Below, piece after piece: positions 49,695 to 60,942 of a DNA stretch of 64,000 nucleotides. The stretch lies in assembly GCA_026874595.1 (NCBI GenBank), contig CM049311.1:66968453-67032452 (forward strand), in the 5' to 3' direction. The stretch's first letter is position 1. The number at the start of each line of letters is the position of its first letter. Under the pieces are notes generated by a model. It made no database searches. It saw nothing but the letters and a program-made list of their open reading frames with translations, and was not told the DNA's origin. The position numbers and the translations under genes are program-made. Origin of the DNA: Sipunculus nudus. Taxonomy: Eukaryota > Annelida > Sipuncula > Golfingiida > Sipunculidae.

Positions 49695-49790
49695 TTGATA
49701 TAACTACAATTGAAATATCGCAATACGTACCGCAATACGCTACCACATATCGCAATATATCGCATTTCGACATTTGCAGTGGATACCAAG
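49695..49790. mobile_element. Decayed hAT-like subterminal fragment
   Basis: Cluster of ATATCGCAATA and ACCGCAATACG motifs similar to the subterminal regions of the elements at 38.2 and 45.2 kb. No clean terminus. Confidence 0.35.
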
Positions 49791-50248
49791 CACTCACATA
49801 AAGCAGCATCAAGGATTTATATGTTTACAGGCTATATCTGAATGTTTTACAGGAAATATATGAGCAAGAAAATATCAAAAAACATCAATTTAAACACAAA
49901 TTTAAGAGTTTCTAGAGTTGAAAGAGTTGTAAAGTTTTAAAGTTCTCAAACTGCTACGTACGAATGAAAGTTATATTTGTATAAAAGAAAGATTGAAAGT
50001 AAAGTTGGTCATGATTGATTAAAGGAACCTGATACTGCAGCATGCCCGTTATACACCATATATAGTAAGACTTTATACACTTAAAAACCTTTTATCGCAC
50101 TTTGATTACAAGCTAGACTCTGGATGGCATATGGTATGTGGTATATCCTAATGGAGATAGAAGATTTTACTTCACAGCATGCCTGTAGCGCTCATCAGCA
50201 TAAGAATAAACTTGATACTACAAGTTAAAAACTTATATATATATATAT

Positions 50249-50744
50249 TGTTACGGAACCTAATATAAACAGATCACGTATGCGTGATGAACACAAATTT
50301 TGTAATGGAGACAAAAAAAATCAGATTCTGCAACACTAGGCAGCCCGAAATGTCTAGGGGAATGAACAAAGAAGTCAGTGGCCCCTTGTTAACAAATAAC
50401 CACAATCTATTCTTAAAACAACGCTAACAATACAATACACTAAATCAATACAATTATACAGCGTTATAGCAAAAAGTCAATACAATCACACAGAAAGATA
50501 ATGGTACAGTACCTCGATACCAACACCATCACAACGATAAGTCCTTTGAATGTAAACTCTGTCGGAGAATGACAGCCCAGTGGAAAGTTCTTGCAACAAC
50601 ACAGAAAGTAAACTGAAGTCCAAATGAATAAAATCCAGGAGAAAGTTCTTGAAAATCTATAATTTCCGCATTCGTCGGATAAGGTCCTGACACACCCTTC
50701 TGCGTCCGCTGGTATCTGCTCTGCTCTGCCCTCTGGTTCTAAAA
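50249..50744 (-). repeat. Gypsy-like 3' LTR, truncated in U3
   Basis: Matches the complete LTR from its TGTTACGGAACC end up to CTCTGGTTCTA. Beyond that point the TATA region is absent, and the sequence passes into the pol fragment, so a deletion removed the 3' part of pol, the polypurine tract and most of U3. Confidence 0.85.
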
Positions 50745-50759
50745 CCTTAGAACTTCTCT

Positions 50760-50981
50760 GCGAAAGCTTTTGGGCATTAATATTTGATGTTTGATGGCCC
50801 ACTCAAAATCAGCGCGTACATCAGGTGGTCGCTATTTACGCATAAGCACTCCATTTTTGACATAGAAACAAACTGGGTCCTGTAACAGCTCATCTTTAGA
50901 AACTGCCCTGGGAAACAAACATGAAATATCAGGGTCCTTATGCTGTTCCGCGATAAGTTCTGACCTTGAGAATGCTGCATC
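50760..50981 (-). pseudogene. Gypsy-like pol fragment (RNase H-integrase linker)
   Basis: The reading AFSRSELIAEQHKDPDISC leads to CFYVKNGVLMRK, then an in-frame TAG, then RPPDV. The KNGVLMRKWRPPD-like signature is typical of the segment before the integrase zinc-binding domain in metazoan Gypsy elements. The stop falls where Trp is expected (TGG to TAG). Only about 75 codons of pol remain, directly joined to primer-site-proximal sequence on one side and LTR on the other. Confidence 0.8.
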
Positions 50982-51027
50982 CTGTACGGGCGAGTCATTA
51001 GACTTATAAATTTGAAAACTATTAAGC

Positions 51028-51045
51028 ATCCCGGACGAGCCCCCA
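51028..51045 (-). other. tRNA-Pro primer binding site
   Basis: The minus strand reads TGGGGGCTCGTCCGGGAT, 18 nt complementary to the 3' end of tRNA-Pro and identical to the primer site used by gammaretroviruses. It lies six bases from the LTR end, at the position where minus-strand DNA synthesis starts in LTR elements, and so fixes the element's orientation. Confidence 0.92.
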
Positions 51046-51051
51046 ATTTTA

Positions 51052-51838
51052 TGTTACGGAACCTAATATAAACAGATCACGTATGCGTGATGAACACAAA
51101 TTTTGCAATGGAGATAAAAAATATCAGATTCTGTAACACTAGGCAGAGTGAAATGTCTAGGGGAATGAATAAAGAAATCAGTGATTTTTTTTGTTAACAA
51201 ATAACCACAATCTATTCTTAAAGAAACCCTAACAATACAATACACTAAACCAATACAATTACACAGTAAAACAGCGTTATAGCTACAAGTCAATACAATC
51301 ACACAGAAAGATAATGGTACTGTACCTCGATTCCAACACCATCACAACGGTAAGTTCTTTGAATGTAAACTCTCGGAGAATGACAGTCCAGTGGAAAGTT
51401 CTTGCAACAACACAGAAAGTAAACTGAAGTCCAAATGTATAAAATCCAGGAGAAAGTTCTTGAAAATCTATAATTGCCGCATTCGTTGGATAAGGTCCTG
51501 ACACACGCTTCTGCGTCCGCTGGTATCTGCTCTGCTCTCTGCCCTCTGGTTCTACAAAAACAGCCACTTTTTATACCTTCACACCCCAAACCGGGAATTT
51601 TCCACTTCACGAACAGTCTATAAGTTCCCTTCTCAGCAGTTAACAGGCGTTTCAGGAATTCTCTAGAAAGAACAGCGCTGTGTATCTTCACACACCAGGC
51701 TCATCACGTGACCCACGACCAGGCGTGAAAACTCATGCTCACATGACAACGAGAGTTCAACCAGTACGGAATAAACATAAAATGTAACAACAACACGAGT
51801 TACGCCCGTGTCACACAATAAAAAGAGCACCTGTAACA
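51052..51838 (-). repeat. Gypsy-like 5' LTR
   Basis: Complete LTR, 787 bp. A TATAAAA box is read on the minus strand at 51575-51569, preceded by GAAGG, placing U3 at the high-coordinate side. The R-U5 part is shared with the truncated LTR at 50249-50744 (matches such as CTAGACATTTC, CACGCATACGTGATC). Confidence 0.88.

Positions 51839-51842
<4 letters not shown>

Positions 51843-51905
<63 letters not shown>
51843..51905. repeat. (TA)n microsatellite beside the Gypsy LTR
   Basis: About 31 TA units right after the GTAACA end of the LTR. Confidence 0.95.
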
Positions 51906-51910
<5 letters not shown>

Positions 51911-52049
51911 GAACAGCCAAATTACATACACTGCCGGGACCGGAAATTTAAATAGCAATAGAGAGGTGTCCTTGGAAGGGAGGTTATAGATTTCGGGACA
52001 TACTTTCAAGGGACTGCTCATAAGTCCTCGTAAATAGGAGGTGCTCTTA

Positions 52050-52052
<3 letters not shown>

Positions 52053-52103
<51 letters not shown>
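52053..52103. repeat. (TA)n microsatellite, target of the TRIM
   Basis: About 25 TA units left of the TRIM element. The tract resumes at 52533-52550 on the other side. Confidence 0.95.
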
Positions 52104-52107
<4 letters not shown>

Positions 52108-52259
52108 ACGGGTAGTCATAAAAGCGGACCGAACTGTCTCGCTTGTGAAGCTTGTTTTTCTAGCGAAGCGGTTGGTACGCAGGACTTGTGCGCCACCGAC
52201 ATGGGTTCGAATCCCGGATTGGCCCAGTGATTTCCCCTAAGCAATTTGTCTTCGTAACA
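52104..52259 (+). repeat. TRIM 5' LTR
   Basis: 156 bp, TGTTAC...GTAACA. Contains the intact tRNA-like block. Confidence 0.88.
52154..52226 (+). promoter_or_regulatory. tRNA-like Pol III promoter inside TRIM LTR
   Basis: A-box-like TAGCGAAGCGG (52161-52171) continues as a D-loop-like GGTTGGTA closed by GCG/CGC pairing. A consensus B-box GGTTCGAATCC lies at 52204-52214. Spacing between the boxes equals that in a tRNA gene. Acceptor-stem pairing is not evident, so this is a tRNA-derived module, not a functional tRNA gene. Confidence 0.8.
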
Positions 52260-52376
52260 AAATAGGGCTCGTCGAACGTGACGATAAACTTTGTGGCCCA
52301 GGGAATAAGCTCACCAAAGTGTGACTCCTGGGATAATTAGTCTTGTTCTGATAGCAGAACGCTCTTAAGGGGGGTA

Positions 52377-52532
52377 TGTTACTGGATGACATGAAAGCGG
52401 ACCGAACTGTCTCGCTAGTGAAGCTTGTTTTTCTAGCGAAACGGTTGGTACTCCGAACTTGTGCGCCACCCACATGCGTTCGAATCCCGGATCGGCCCAG
52501 TATTTTCCCTTGAGCAATTTGTCTTCGTAACA
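52377..52532 (+). repeat. TRIM 3' LTR
   Basis: 156 bp, about 89% identical to the 5' LTR by eye count. The B-box has one change (CGTTCGAATCC at 52477-52487) and the A-box one change (TAGCGAAACGG at 52434-52444). Confidence 0.88.
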
Positions 52533-52550
52533 ATATATATATATATATAT

Positions 52551-55319
52551 TTATTGGGTACACTACATATAAATTCCTGAATGTATGAAAATGTTGTTGG
52601 ATAGGTAAGCTAATTACAGCTCCTACCTGAAAATGAAGTACTGACGTTAGTGTAAGCCGTCAGCTTGCCTACATGATCCGCCCATTTTGACAATGACTAC
52701 TTGACGTGGGGTTCGTCCTTTGTGGTCATTTGAGATGGCCGTTACTGATGACGCGTTTGCATGACAATTATACGGTATTAAAGTGGTTTAGCATTGACTA
52801 TCATTTTATGCTACTCAAGGCATATAAGGTATATATGGGCATTTGGCAGTTCTTGGTCGATTATACAATTGATAATATATTAAAATATTCGTCTATCAGT
52901 AAATCTCTCCTCGCATATAATAGACATTCATAGCAGTTATAAGTAGATATGAATCTGTTTCGACTTCATACTTTAAACCTGGGCCATGAATTTCCTCAAT
53001 TTACTGCTGTTTATTCTGAATGAAAGTATATTTGTAAATAGAACAGACATGGATAATGTGTCTCTGTAGAGACGGAATTGTGTGATCTATAATTAAAATG
53101 TATCTGCTAATGTGACATTCCTCGCGACTGTATAAGTCCTAATTAAATATTTAATGAGATTCATGAGCAGGTACTTGGAGGGCGTCACAAGAGCTGTATT
53201 GATGGCCTTCTTGGCATCCTCCATTTATCCACCATGTATCTGCTGAAAGTCCGCTCCATCATCTGTAGGTCAGCCTCAGTTCAGTCACACCGCCGCTCCG
53301 GGACTTCAGGATTTTCTTAATGTTTTTATAAATGTTATATGTGGATTTGATGCACGATGTTAAATTGTTAAGGTTTAGTCAAAATTTGTTGATTTGCAGC
53401 CAAGATTACCAGCACAAGTCTTATTCTGAAATTGCTTAAGTTTTAGTCAGATTGACCAGAATATTGAAAATCTAGGCTGAAAATTTTCTTGGATTTCAGT
53501 CACGAGTGTCACGTGCACGCATGAGGACCAATCGCCCATCAAGTACCCCTGCCCCCGAGCCCCCCCCCCCCCCCCCCACCCCCTTCTTCCATAAATCCTG
53601 GCTTGCATATTGGAAGTGAGGGCTGTTCCAACGTTACGTCATAAAATGGACCCTCTAGCGTTGACCGGATCCGTTTATCGCAATAATAAATCGAGTGCTC
53701 AGTATCTACGATCAATGGATCCGGTAAACTTATAATGTCCAACTTGGTTTATACTGATGTGGACAACAGACAGGTAAATCAGATGCGATAAATGCTTGCA
53801 TGTACGTGTAAAGCTGGTGACACATAACAGCGTTTATCGCATTACCGCAGCCGGTTATTGCACGGCTATTGTACAATAAGGAAAGACCTCTCATCCCCCA
53901 TGCCACGTGCGTTAAAAAACGCACTAACTTTCAACATTCATTGTTTTAATTATGCTTAACCATTATGGTTAACGATTAACTCTTAAACTCACGATGTCAC
54001 GATGCGATCACCTACGACTTTCACGACCTGTCACATGAAATGGAGCCTGCGGCACATACATGGCGCCACGTCGTGAACGGTGTAGTGATTTCAGAAAACC
54101 AATGAAACAAAGTTATATAAGCCCGCCTTGTTTCGTTGATTCTTGTTTAGACAACATGTGAGCATTTTAATGTTTACATTCTGTTCGTTAGATATGATTT
54201 GATATCCATTATCAATAAATAAAGACGCCAGAGCGGCTTGCTGACTGGTCTGTGAGAGCGTTAGCTGCACAGCCCTGACAGTAAGAAGATGCAATTTCAC
54301 GACCTATCATGGGGGGACTCAGTACTGGTCGCAATCATGTTCCTGCACAATTTATCACTTAGGAATATAAAGCAAAGACAACGCCCCTCCCTGTCATATG
54401 ACAATACCAAAGTACCATGGATCAAGACCACGATTAATAACGAGGCGGGCATTTCTCCACCGAGCGAATTTGGAGCACACAGAATTTCTATTTCAAGGTC
54501 AATCTAGATGTTCTGATAAATAACGACGGCTTGTCTCACGACTTTTGAACATCTACCGAAGTAGCTTTGCCAGGGTCGTGAATGGTAAGGTAACGGCCGT
54601 CACCCATTGAAAACCGGTCGTATTGAGTGTCCGCCTGGGCCGTTACACAATAATTCTTAATTATTAAAAATCAAGCTTTCATAGTAACATAGGTGAAACA
54701 TAAATACCTTATGTCACTACAGCATTACACAAACAAATATGTGTTTTAGCATATATCCTATGTTTCAGTAAAACTCTAACACGAACATGTATGACGGTAA
54801 TAAAAGTAATCTTGTGAGCCGGGTGGCCTTGTCAGAAATTCATGACATGTTGTGACATGATTGGAAGGGCCTAGGCATAATTGTCTTGATAGTTGGGTGC
54901 TGGTGTTAAGGGTGTGGCCGATCAGGGTGGTTTTATTGTTGTTTTTGTATGTCACTCACCTCTCACGAATTCTGGACACTGGCCAACGATCCCTCGAGTC
55001 TGTAATGAATATAAATTTAACAGGTGAACAGACAGATATAAAAAGAGATAAAACAGACATACACATAATGTATAGATAACAGTCTTTTTTTATTCTTCGA
55101 AACTAAAATTGATTTTATTCGTTGAATTGCGACAGAACCATTTTTATGAATATGTTGTTCATACAACATTGTTTCCTTCGCATCATAATACTTTGAATGA
55201 ATCCCCCTACTGTTTTTTGTTTGCTGTTGCTGTTTTTTTTTTTTTTGCAGTTATGACATGGACTCGTTTCCGATATGGTCTTTTGATTGCCCATACTCAT
55301 AAAAATTTGTTATATACGA

Positions 55320-55385
<66 letters not shown>

Positions 55386-57419
55386 TCAGTTGCCTCTGCC
55401 AAATATTTCGGCCCCCTAGCATCCCTTAATTCTATAGCTACGCCCCTGCTGAGTTCGACTGTATTATGACGTTGGTCAGGCCGATTATTGTCTCTTAATT
55501 TGAGGTAGAATATACGTGAGGTTTACCTTGGGTTTAATGAAGTCCGTCAGGGTTCTAGATTTTACTTAATTAATCACCAAGGGACTCCTATATCATATTA
55601 GCACCTTAGTTATGACTTCAAAACATCATGATCAAGGCATGACTCACCAAATCGGCGTTTATAATCCCGGCTAAAGCATTCTGTCTTTTGGTCTCTTTCT
55701 CCCAAACGTATTGACTGAACACTTGCACTGGAGTTTAGCGGCGTTAACTGTACTAAAAGTCGCGATACTGAGCACATTGCACGAGCACGAGCTCAAGGAG
55801 TGAACAGGTTATGCATAAGTTAATATGTATATAACTCAAAATAGTTAATTATTAACACATTAAGCCACATATAAACTAAGTTCTGTTAATTTTATTTTCC
55901 GCCTCAAAACGGCAGCGACTTACAACCAAGGACAAAGTCGCATTCACGTTGACCACGGCGAAGCGTTTACAAAAAAAATTATTAAATTATTCACGCGTTT
56001 GTGAATGCGTGTCCTGCGATGGAGAGATTCTTGGTAACAACATTATTACTGTTTCAACATACTTAATACTTCTTAACACGTTTTTCTTCCGAAATTAAAT
56101 TAGCATTATATTAACTATAATATATACTCATAATATGTATGCAATATAATATCAAATGGCTTAATTAAATATATCAATGTGCTGCCACTTAGAAAAGCAT
56201 ATTACCTATAAATCTTACGTACAAAGCTAGGGTAACAACGAAAACAAGGGACTAAAAATAAAGCAGATTTTAATGGCCCGTCAGTTCAATACAAGATACA
56301 GGTTTTACATTAAAAAAATACTAAAAAGCTTTATAAATGTTATGATAAAAAGGGAATGAAAATCAATTTTTGTTTGCCTGCTCCATCTGAGCCACAATAT
56401 GTTCTTGTTGTCCGGTGCAAAACACATTTGGTCATAAATGCTCTAAGAATAAGCAGAGATTGTTTTAATTATACCACAGGTGCTAATTGTATTTCTTTTC
56501 GAAGAATGTAAAACATATGCTTGTACCTTATTGATTTACCTGTTTATTATTTACTTTTGCCCTACCACACACCGATTAATCCCTTTTTTTGTATTGACGA
56601 TTATATGTTCAACCATTATATTTGTATTTGATCATTTTACTTTTCGTTTTCGTTGCCCCTATTTAACTCTAGATAAGAGCATACCATCAAATATTATTAT
56701 TCAACTTTCTGTAATTGAGACTCAAAGAAAATTGTTACTTTCTGCCTGTCTGTCTAGTGTATGTCTCTCTGTCTGTCTATCTCTTTCATTGCACTGAATT
56801 ATATTTTGAAATAATCTAAAGCACCCGTAAGGACAAATGGGCCATAAATCAACTGCTGTCAGAATGATGAGCACTAACTGCCAGATCAAGGGTAGAGTTA
56901 AAGCAAAGGTCATCTTTTCTGATCAATATAACACCGTGTCTTAAACACCTTAACCGGTGAAAATTACAGTTTCCATGACTTGTCCTTAAATCAATTGATA
57001 TTTCACTATTAAGGAATACAGATGTGTAGTTGTTAATTCCCTTTTTTTGTACGAAATACAAAATAATTATGAGTGCTTACCTCGTGGCATTATTCCAATG
57101 TTGCGAGCCTTACCACGTTTAGAGTATACTTTTTATATAACCTACACGTTAACATCGAGACTTACCTGACCTATTTAAACTTCTAAGAGCAAATTCACGC
57201 TTCCCGGACAAACAACGTCACTCTTGTAGTTTAGGGTAACTACCTTATCCGAGAGATCAGCGGGCTTCCGGTCAAAGCTCTTGGAGTATCAACGATGACC
57301 GCAGTAACTTTGTTCCATTAGAATCATATCAGACGATGATTCACGCTTTACCCGCCATTAAGACGCTGATATAAATCACTGGTGGGCTACTTTGCTGTTT
57401 ATGCACGGATTATTTTCCA
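52551..57419. other. About 4.9 kb with no recognised gene
   Basis: AT-rich, with a C tract at about 53561-53582 inside a minus-strand poly-Gly ORF, a (TA)n tract at about 55320-55381, a T run near 55235 and a single transposon-like end GCTACGCCCCTG at 55437-55448. An isolated GGTGTAGTGATTTCAGA at about 54079 resembles the end of the element at 44090. ORFs of up to 106 codons cross the microsatellite or read T-rich DNA. Confidence 0.45.
55320..55381. repeat. (TA)n microsatellite
   Basis: About 31 TA units. Confidence 0.95.
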
Positions 57420-58023
57420 ATCGTGACTTAATTGATAAATTATGTTTAATTTGTCATGCCATACTAAATGTTTACGAGCTGCAATGGTTACTTAGTAAAT
57501 CATCGTTTTTATATATTCTTATTAACGATAGTTATTTGTTTGTACCTAAAGTCAGGCATGCGATACTATATTTTTATCGGTGGACTTTTTAAACATTTAA
57601 TGCCAACCACACTACCTTTTCTTTTCTGTTCAAAAGCATGTCTACAACGTTGGAATTTATCATATTTATCTTATCTTTGTATTGTGTCACAGTTGAGAAC
57701 ATGTTTGTCTGATGGTTATTTTTTATATTTCATGGGCATTATTTTGACGATTTCAATGGCAAGTATCAGGATACCCAGATAAAAAACATATTAATTATAT
57801 TCACCTATGGTTCCTTTATGAAAAAAAAAATTTATATATAATTATATATATATATAGACCACCGATATAAAATATAATATGGCATGCCAGACTTTAGGTA
57901 CAAACAAATAACTATCGTTAATAAGAAAATATAAAAACGATGATTCCCAAACTAACCAATGCAACTCGTAAACATTCAGTTAAGTATGACAAATTAAACA
58001 TAATTTATTTATCAAGTCACGAT
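57420..58023. mobile_element. Foldback element with about 165-bp arms (604 bp)
   Basis: Left arm 57420-57585 and right arm 57857-58023 are inverted copies: outer ends ATCGTGACTT / AAGTCACGAT, and inner blocks TTATTAACGATAGTTATTTG, GTACCTAAAGTC and GGCATGC on the left with their complements on the right. The 271-bp centre is AT-rich. The short ORFs in both arms (57392-57592 and 57940-58146) are readings of the repeat. No target duplication seen. Confidence 0.8.
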
Positions 58024-59424
58024 GTCTCATTCTATTGCGAATCGTCCTTAAGTCTTTTTTTCCTGAATGAGTATTGTTTCCAGCAGTGTCCACCAGGAGT
58101 GGCACCACTGCTGCGCTTGGCTGACCAAATTGTCAATGCCAAGTAAATATGAACGAAATTTGCCCAAAGGATACCGATTTCCCAGAATGTAAATTTCTTT
58201 GTGGACAAATCAATTATAATAAAAAGCAATTCTTGTTTGAATATAATCACCAAAACTAGATTGCGTATAATCCTATATTTCTTTCACTGCACAATCATAT
58301 TTCTTATATGACAGTGTTTCTATTGAAAACATTCAGTTCTTTTAGCATGCAAGTGTGCATGTAGGATTGCACGTAAGATGGCAGATCAGGCTTACCACTA
58401 AGCGAAATGTTACTTAACGTTTGGTATGACGATAGGAGGCATCTTTAGCGAAAAGGCAAACCTGTATTAATGCCTTTCCGTTGGAACAGCAAACATTTCG
58501 AAGTATTACGATCCTTTTATGGTACTCACTTTGTCAACTATATTTTTACTTTTGTATGTTCGGGTTTACAAATATTTAATTGTATAACCTTTGCTTTAGT
58601 CCAGAACCTATAGAAAGACAGCATATGCTAAATAGGTAAAAATGGTGAAATATGCATTATAAATAAATGAATAAATAAATTATTATTTGTGGTTGCTCAG
58701 TTTCGGGAGAACTTGCTCGAATTGCCGGAGCTCCGTGCCCTTCTCTATCGGATACTGAAACACCTCCGACGTGTCGATACCAGTGTATCAGAGACACCGA
58801 CAAGATATCTGGTTTGTATCAAATGAAACGTGTTCCGGCTTATCGTGACATATGTACTGGGTTGGATTCGTTTTAATATTTCTCATTATTTCACAGAATT
58901 TCTTAATTTCGTCGTGGTATTTAACTTCCTATCAGATGCTTCATGGCGTTAAATTAATGTGATGACATTTCTTTCGGTAAAACTCTCGCCATATGGAACA
59001 TCGAATACTGTGTGAAATGGTCCAGAATACTTAAGTACGTAATGGCAGCCACGGCATTTACACAAAACCCGTTAAAATACAAATGAGCACGTTTATTATC
59101 GAAAAAAAATCTAATATATTGAAATTAAACACAGAGGTAGTGTACTTAATTTAATAGTAATCCGTTTTAAATGCCAGCATTTGCTTTTTAAAAATGAATG
59201 CATATTCTAATTTATTTTACGGGATTTTTCTGATGCTGAGATAGACGGAAGCAATTGAATGTATTCCCAGTGCCCTGAAGTCGAGTCGGAATGTTATACT
59301 TAAGACTTAGCACCTGCAACAAACGGAAATAGCACTGGTTGCTACTTTATACGCTATTCCCTGGCGTCGGGCCCATGTGGCCTCACGTTTTTATTATCAG
59401 CTCAGACGGTTGTATTGATATATG

Positions 59425-59455
<31 letters not shown>

Positions 59456-59998
59456 CTTTTTTTTTTTGTCGCGACTCAGGCGGTTGGCGACCATGGAAAG
59501 ATCAAAAACTCTCTTTAAATGCCTTTAATTTTTTTCATTATACTTATAATTTGCATTTTAAATGGAATAGGTTGATCTCAAGTTTCATCTGGAAGGTTGT
59601 TCATTAATAAGGTAAAAGAAAGATTGGTTTTTCATAAAGGATATTTTAGTATTGGATAAACTCGTCAGACACTCAGAGTCCTTGACTCATATACTCATGG
59701 GATTGACTGACTGTAGGATTATGCACATACATGCATGTATTGACTTCCTAAAAAGGCGTGGTTATGTAATTTTCTCATTAAAATATTACCATTCGGATAC
59801 AGTCACCTCTGCCATACGACGTGATAGTACTGTTTCACGACGTAATAATCTGTATCACCGCCGGTTGACATGGGTTATGTCAGCCAGGCACGTGAATTTT
59901 ATCAGCCCTCATTAGAATATTTTGGTCAAACGCACCAAAAAAAACTTTTCAGTTACGTTCAGCTATAAACCGCATGATGTAACTAGCGTTGTGACGTC
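58024..59998. other. No gene recognised; T homopolymer
   Basis: AT-rich sequence with a T run of about 30 at 59426-59455, interrupted once and continued to 59467. ORFs reading poly-Phe there are artefacts. Confidence 0.5.
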
Positions 59999-60942
59999 TA
60001 CGCTCCCGAAGCAGCGGAAATCTTGCGCTTCTAAAGAAACAACTGATTTTCCCGCTGCCTGGTATGACCGTTTATGATACACTTAGACACCAGATGGCGT
60101 GTTGTTGTCTGCTGAAATACGTGCGTATGATGTGACTAGCAGCCCACCAGATGCCAAGTAACCCTCGAAAGGCATCCTGGCTCCTCCCATAGCTGCGCTT
60201 CAAGCGCCGCTTGATGACAGTTTTATGGTTACACTTAGTAAAGAACAGTCGAATTTTAATTACTCGCTCTGCGTTCTCGCATCATCTACCGATTCGATTA
60301 TGACATTACGACTATGTTAGCGTTGCCATGTATGTTGTCTGCGAAACTAAAACCAGCCAGCGAGGTGTACAAGGAGCCTATGTTGTTACATTTCATTTGA
60401 ATACAGCTCACTGGCCGGGCATTCCATGTGTAAAAGGACCTATGCAAACCACGTGTGTGGCAATTATCTCTGAGCCTGTGGCCTGGTCAAACGGTTGCCG
60501 AGGCGATGAGCTGTCACTCAAAATGAAGTGAACAAAATTGGCTCCGTGTATTCCTCGCTTGGCTGGTAAACCGTTTTGCTAGCAACACGTCCTGATAATT
60601 ATGTAGATTCCTTGTCGAATCAGTTGTGTCGCATATCGGGCATATTTTACACGCAGTCAAGAGGACCATAAATATTTAGTGAATCAGTTTGTGGTCTAGC
60701 TCATACACAGACGCCTCTTCAACCCCTTAAAAAAATTGCCAACAGCATTTATAGTTGCTATTTGTTAATCATGTGACTATTTCGGCCAATCATAGACCTG
60801 TCTTCCAGCACAGGGTCTCATCTGATTTGACCAAAATACAGTGCTCCCCTCTGGTGTAGCGATTCAGGATACGAGGTCAAAACAAACACCGCTTACGGTA
60901 TAGGTAGTAGGCCTTTAGGTAAACCGCTATGTAAAGAGCGTA
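59999..60942 (+). mobile_element. MULE-like MITE, copy B (944 bp)
   Basis: Starts TACGCTCCCGAAGC and ends AAAGAGCGTA, with a 7-bp perfect terminal inverted repeat followed by an AGCGG match. TGTGACGTC flanks both ends (59990-59998 and 60943-60951), a perfect 9-bp target duplication as made by Mutator-type transposases. An internal imperfect palindrome spans about 60351-60568, with arms starting CCAGCCAGCGAGG and, reversed, CCAGCCAAGCGAGG. Homologous in inverse orientation to copy A at 35862-36503. The 67-codon ORF at 60328-60531 lies within the palindrome and is not a gene. Confidence 0.88.

Larger units (their letters stand above)
50249..51838 (-). mobile_element. Internally deleted Gypsy-like LTR retrotransposon
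   Basis: Minus-strand order: 5' LTR (51838-51052, 787 bp), a 6-bp spacer, a primer binding site (51045-51028), a short leftover, a pol fragment (about 50981-50760) and a 3'-terminal LTR lacking most of U3 (about 50744-50249). The LTRs begin TGTTAC and end GTAACA. gag and most of pol are deleted. The element sits in (TA)n DNA, which hides the target duplication (ATAT on one side, ATAA on the other). The LTR family also gives the solo LTRs at 23354-24089 and 28076-28915, both with 4-bp duplications. Several ORFs of 89-130 codons here are chance readings across the LTRs. Confidence 0.88.
52104..52532 (+). mobile_element. TRIM: miniature LTR retrotransposon with tRNA-like LTRs (429 bp)
   Basis: Two direct terminal repeats of exactly 156 bp (52104-52259 and 52377-52532) differ at about 17 positions without indels. 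Each begins TGTTAC and ends GTAACA. The 117-bp interior starts with a 5-bp spacer and GGGCTCGTC (52265-52273), the core of a tRNA-Pro-type primer site, and ends with a purine tract AAGGGGGG just before the second LTR. ATAT follows on both sides, compatible with a 4-bp target duplication, though it lies in (TA)n. No coding capacity. Termini, primer-site core and spacing parallel the Gypsy-like element at 50249-51838, which may supply the enzymes. Unlike ordinary TRIMs, each LTR holds a tRNA-like Pol III promoter block. A tandem SINE dimer is the alternative, but would not explain the primer site and purine tract. Confidence 0.85.

Noticed and set aside
51299-51691. 130-codon minus-strand ORF and neighbouring ORFs at 50464-51567
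   Set aside because: They read through Gypsy LTR sequence (the same reading appears in both LTR copies), not a gene.
52154-52226. A functional tRNA gene
   Set aside because: A- and B-boxes are good, but no acceptor stem pairs and the block recurs inside both LTRs of the TRIM.
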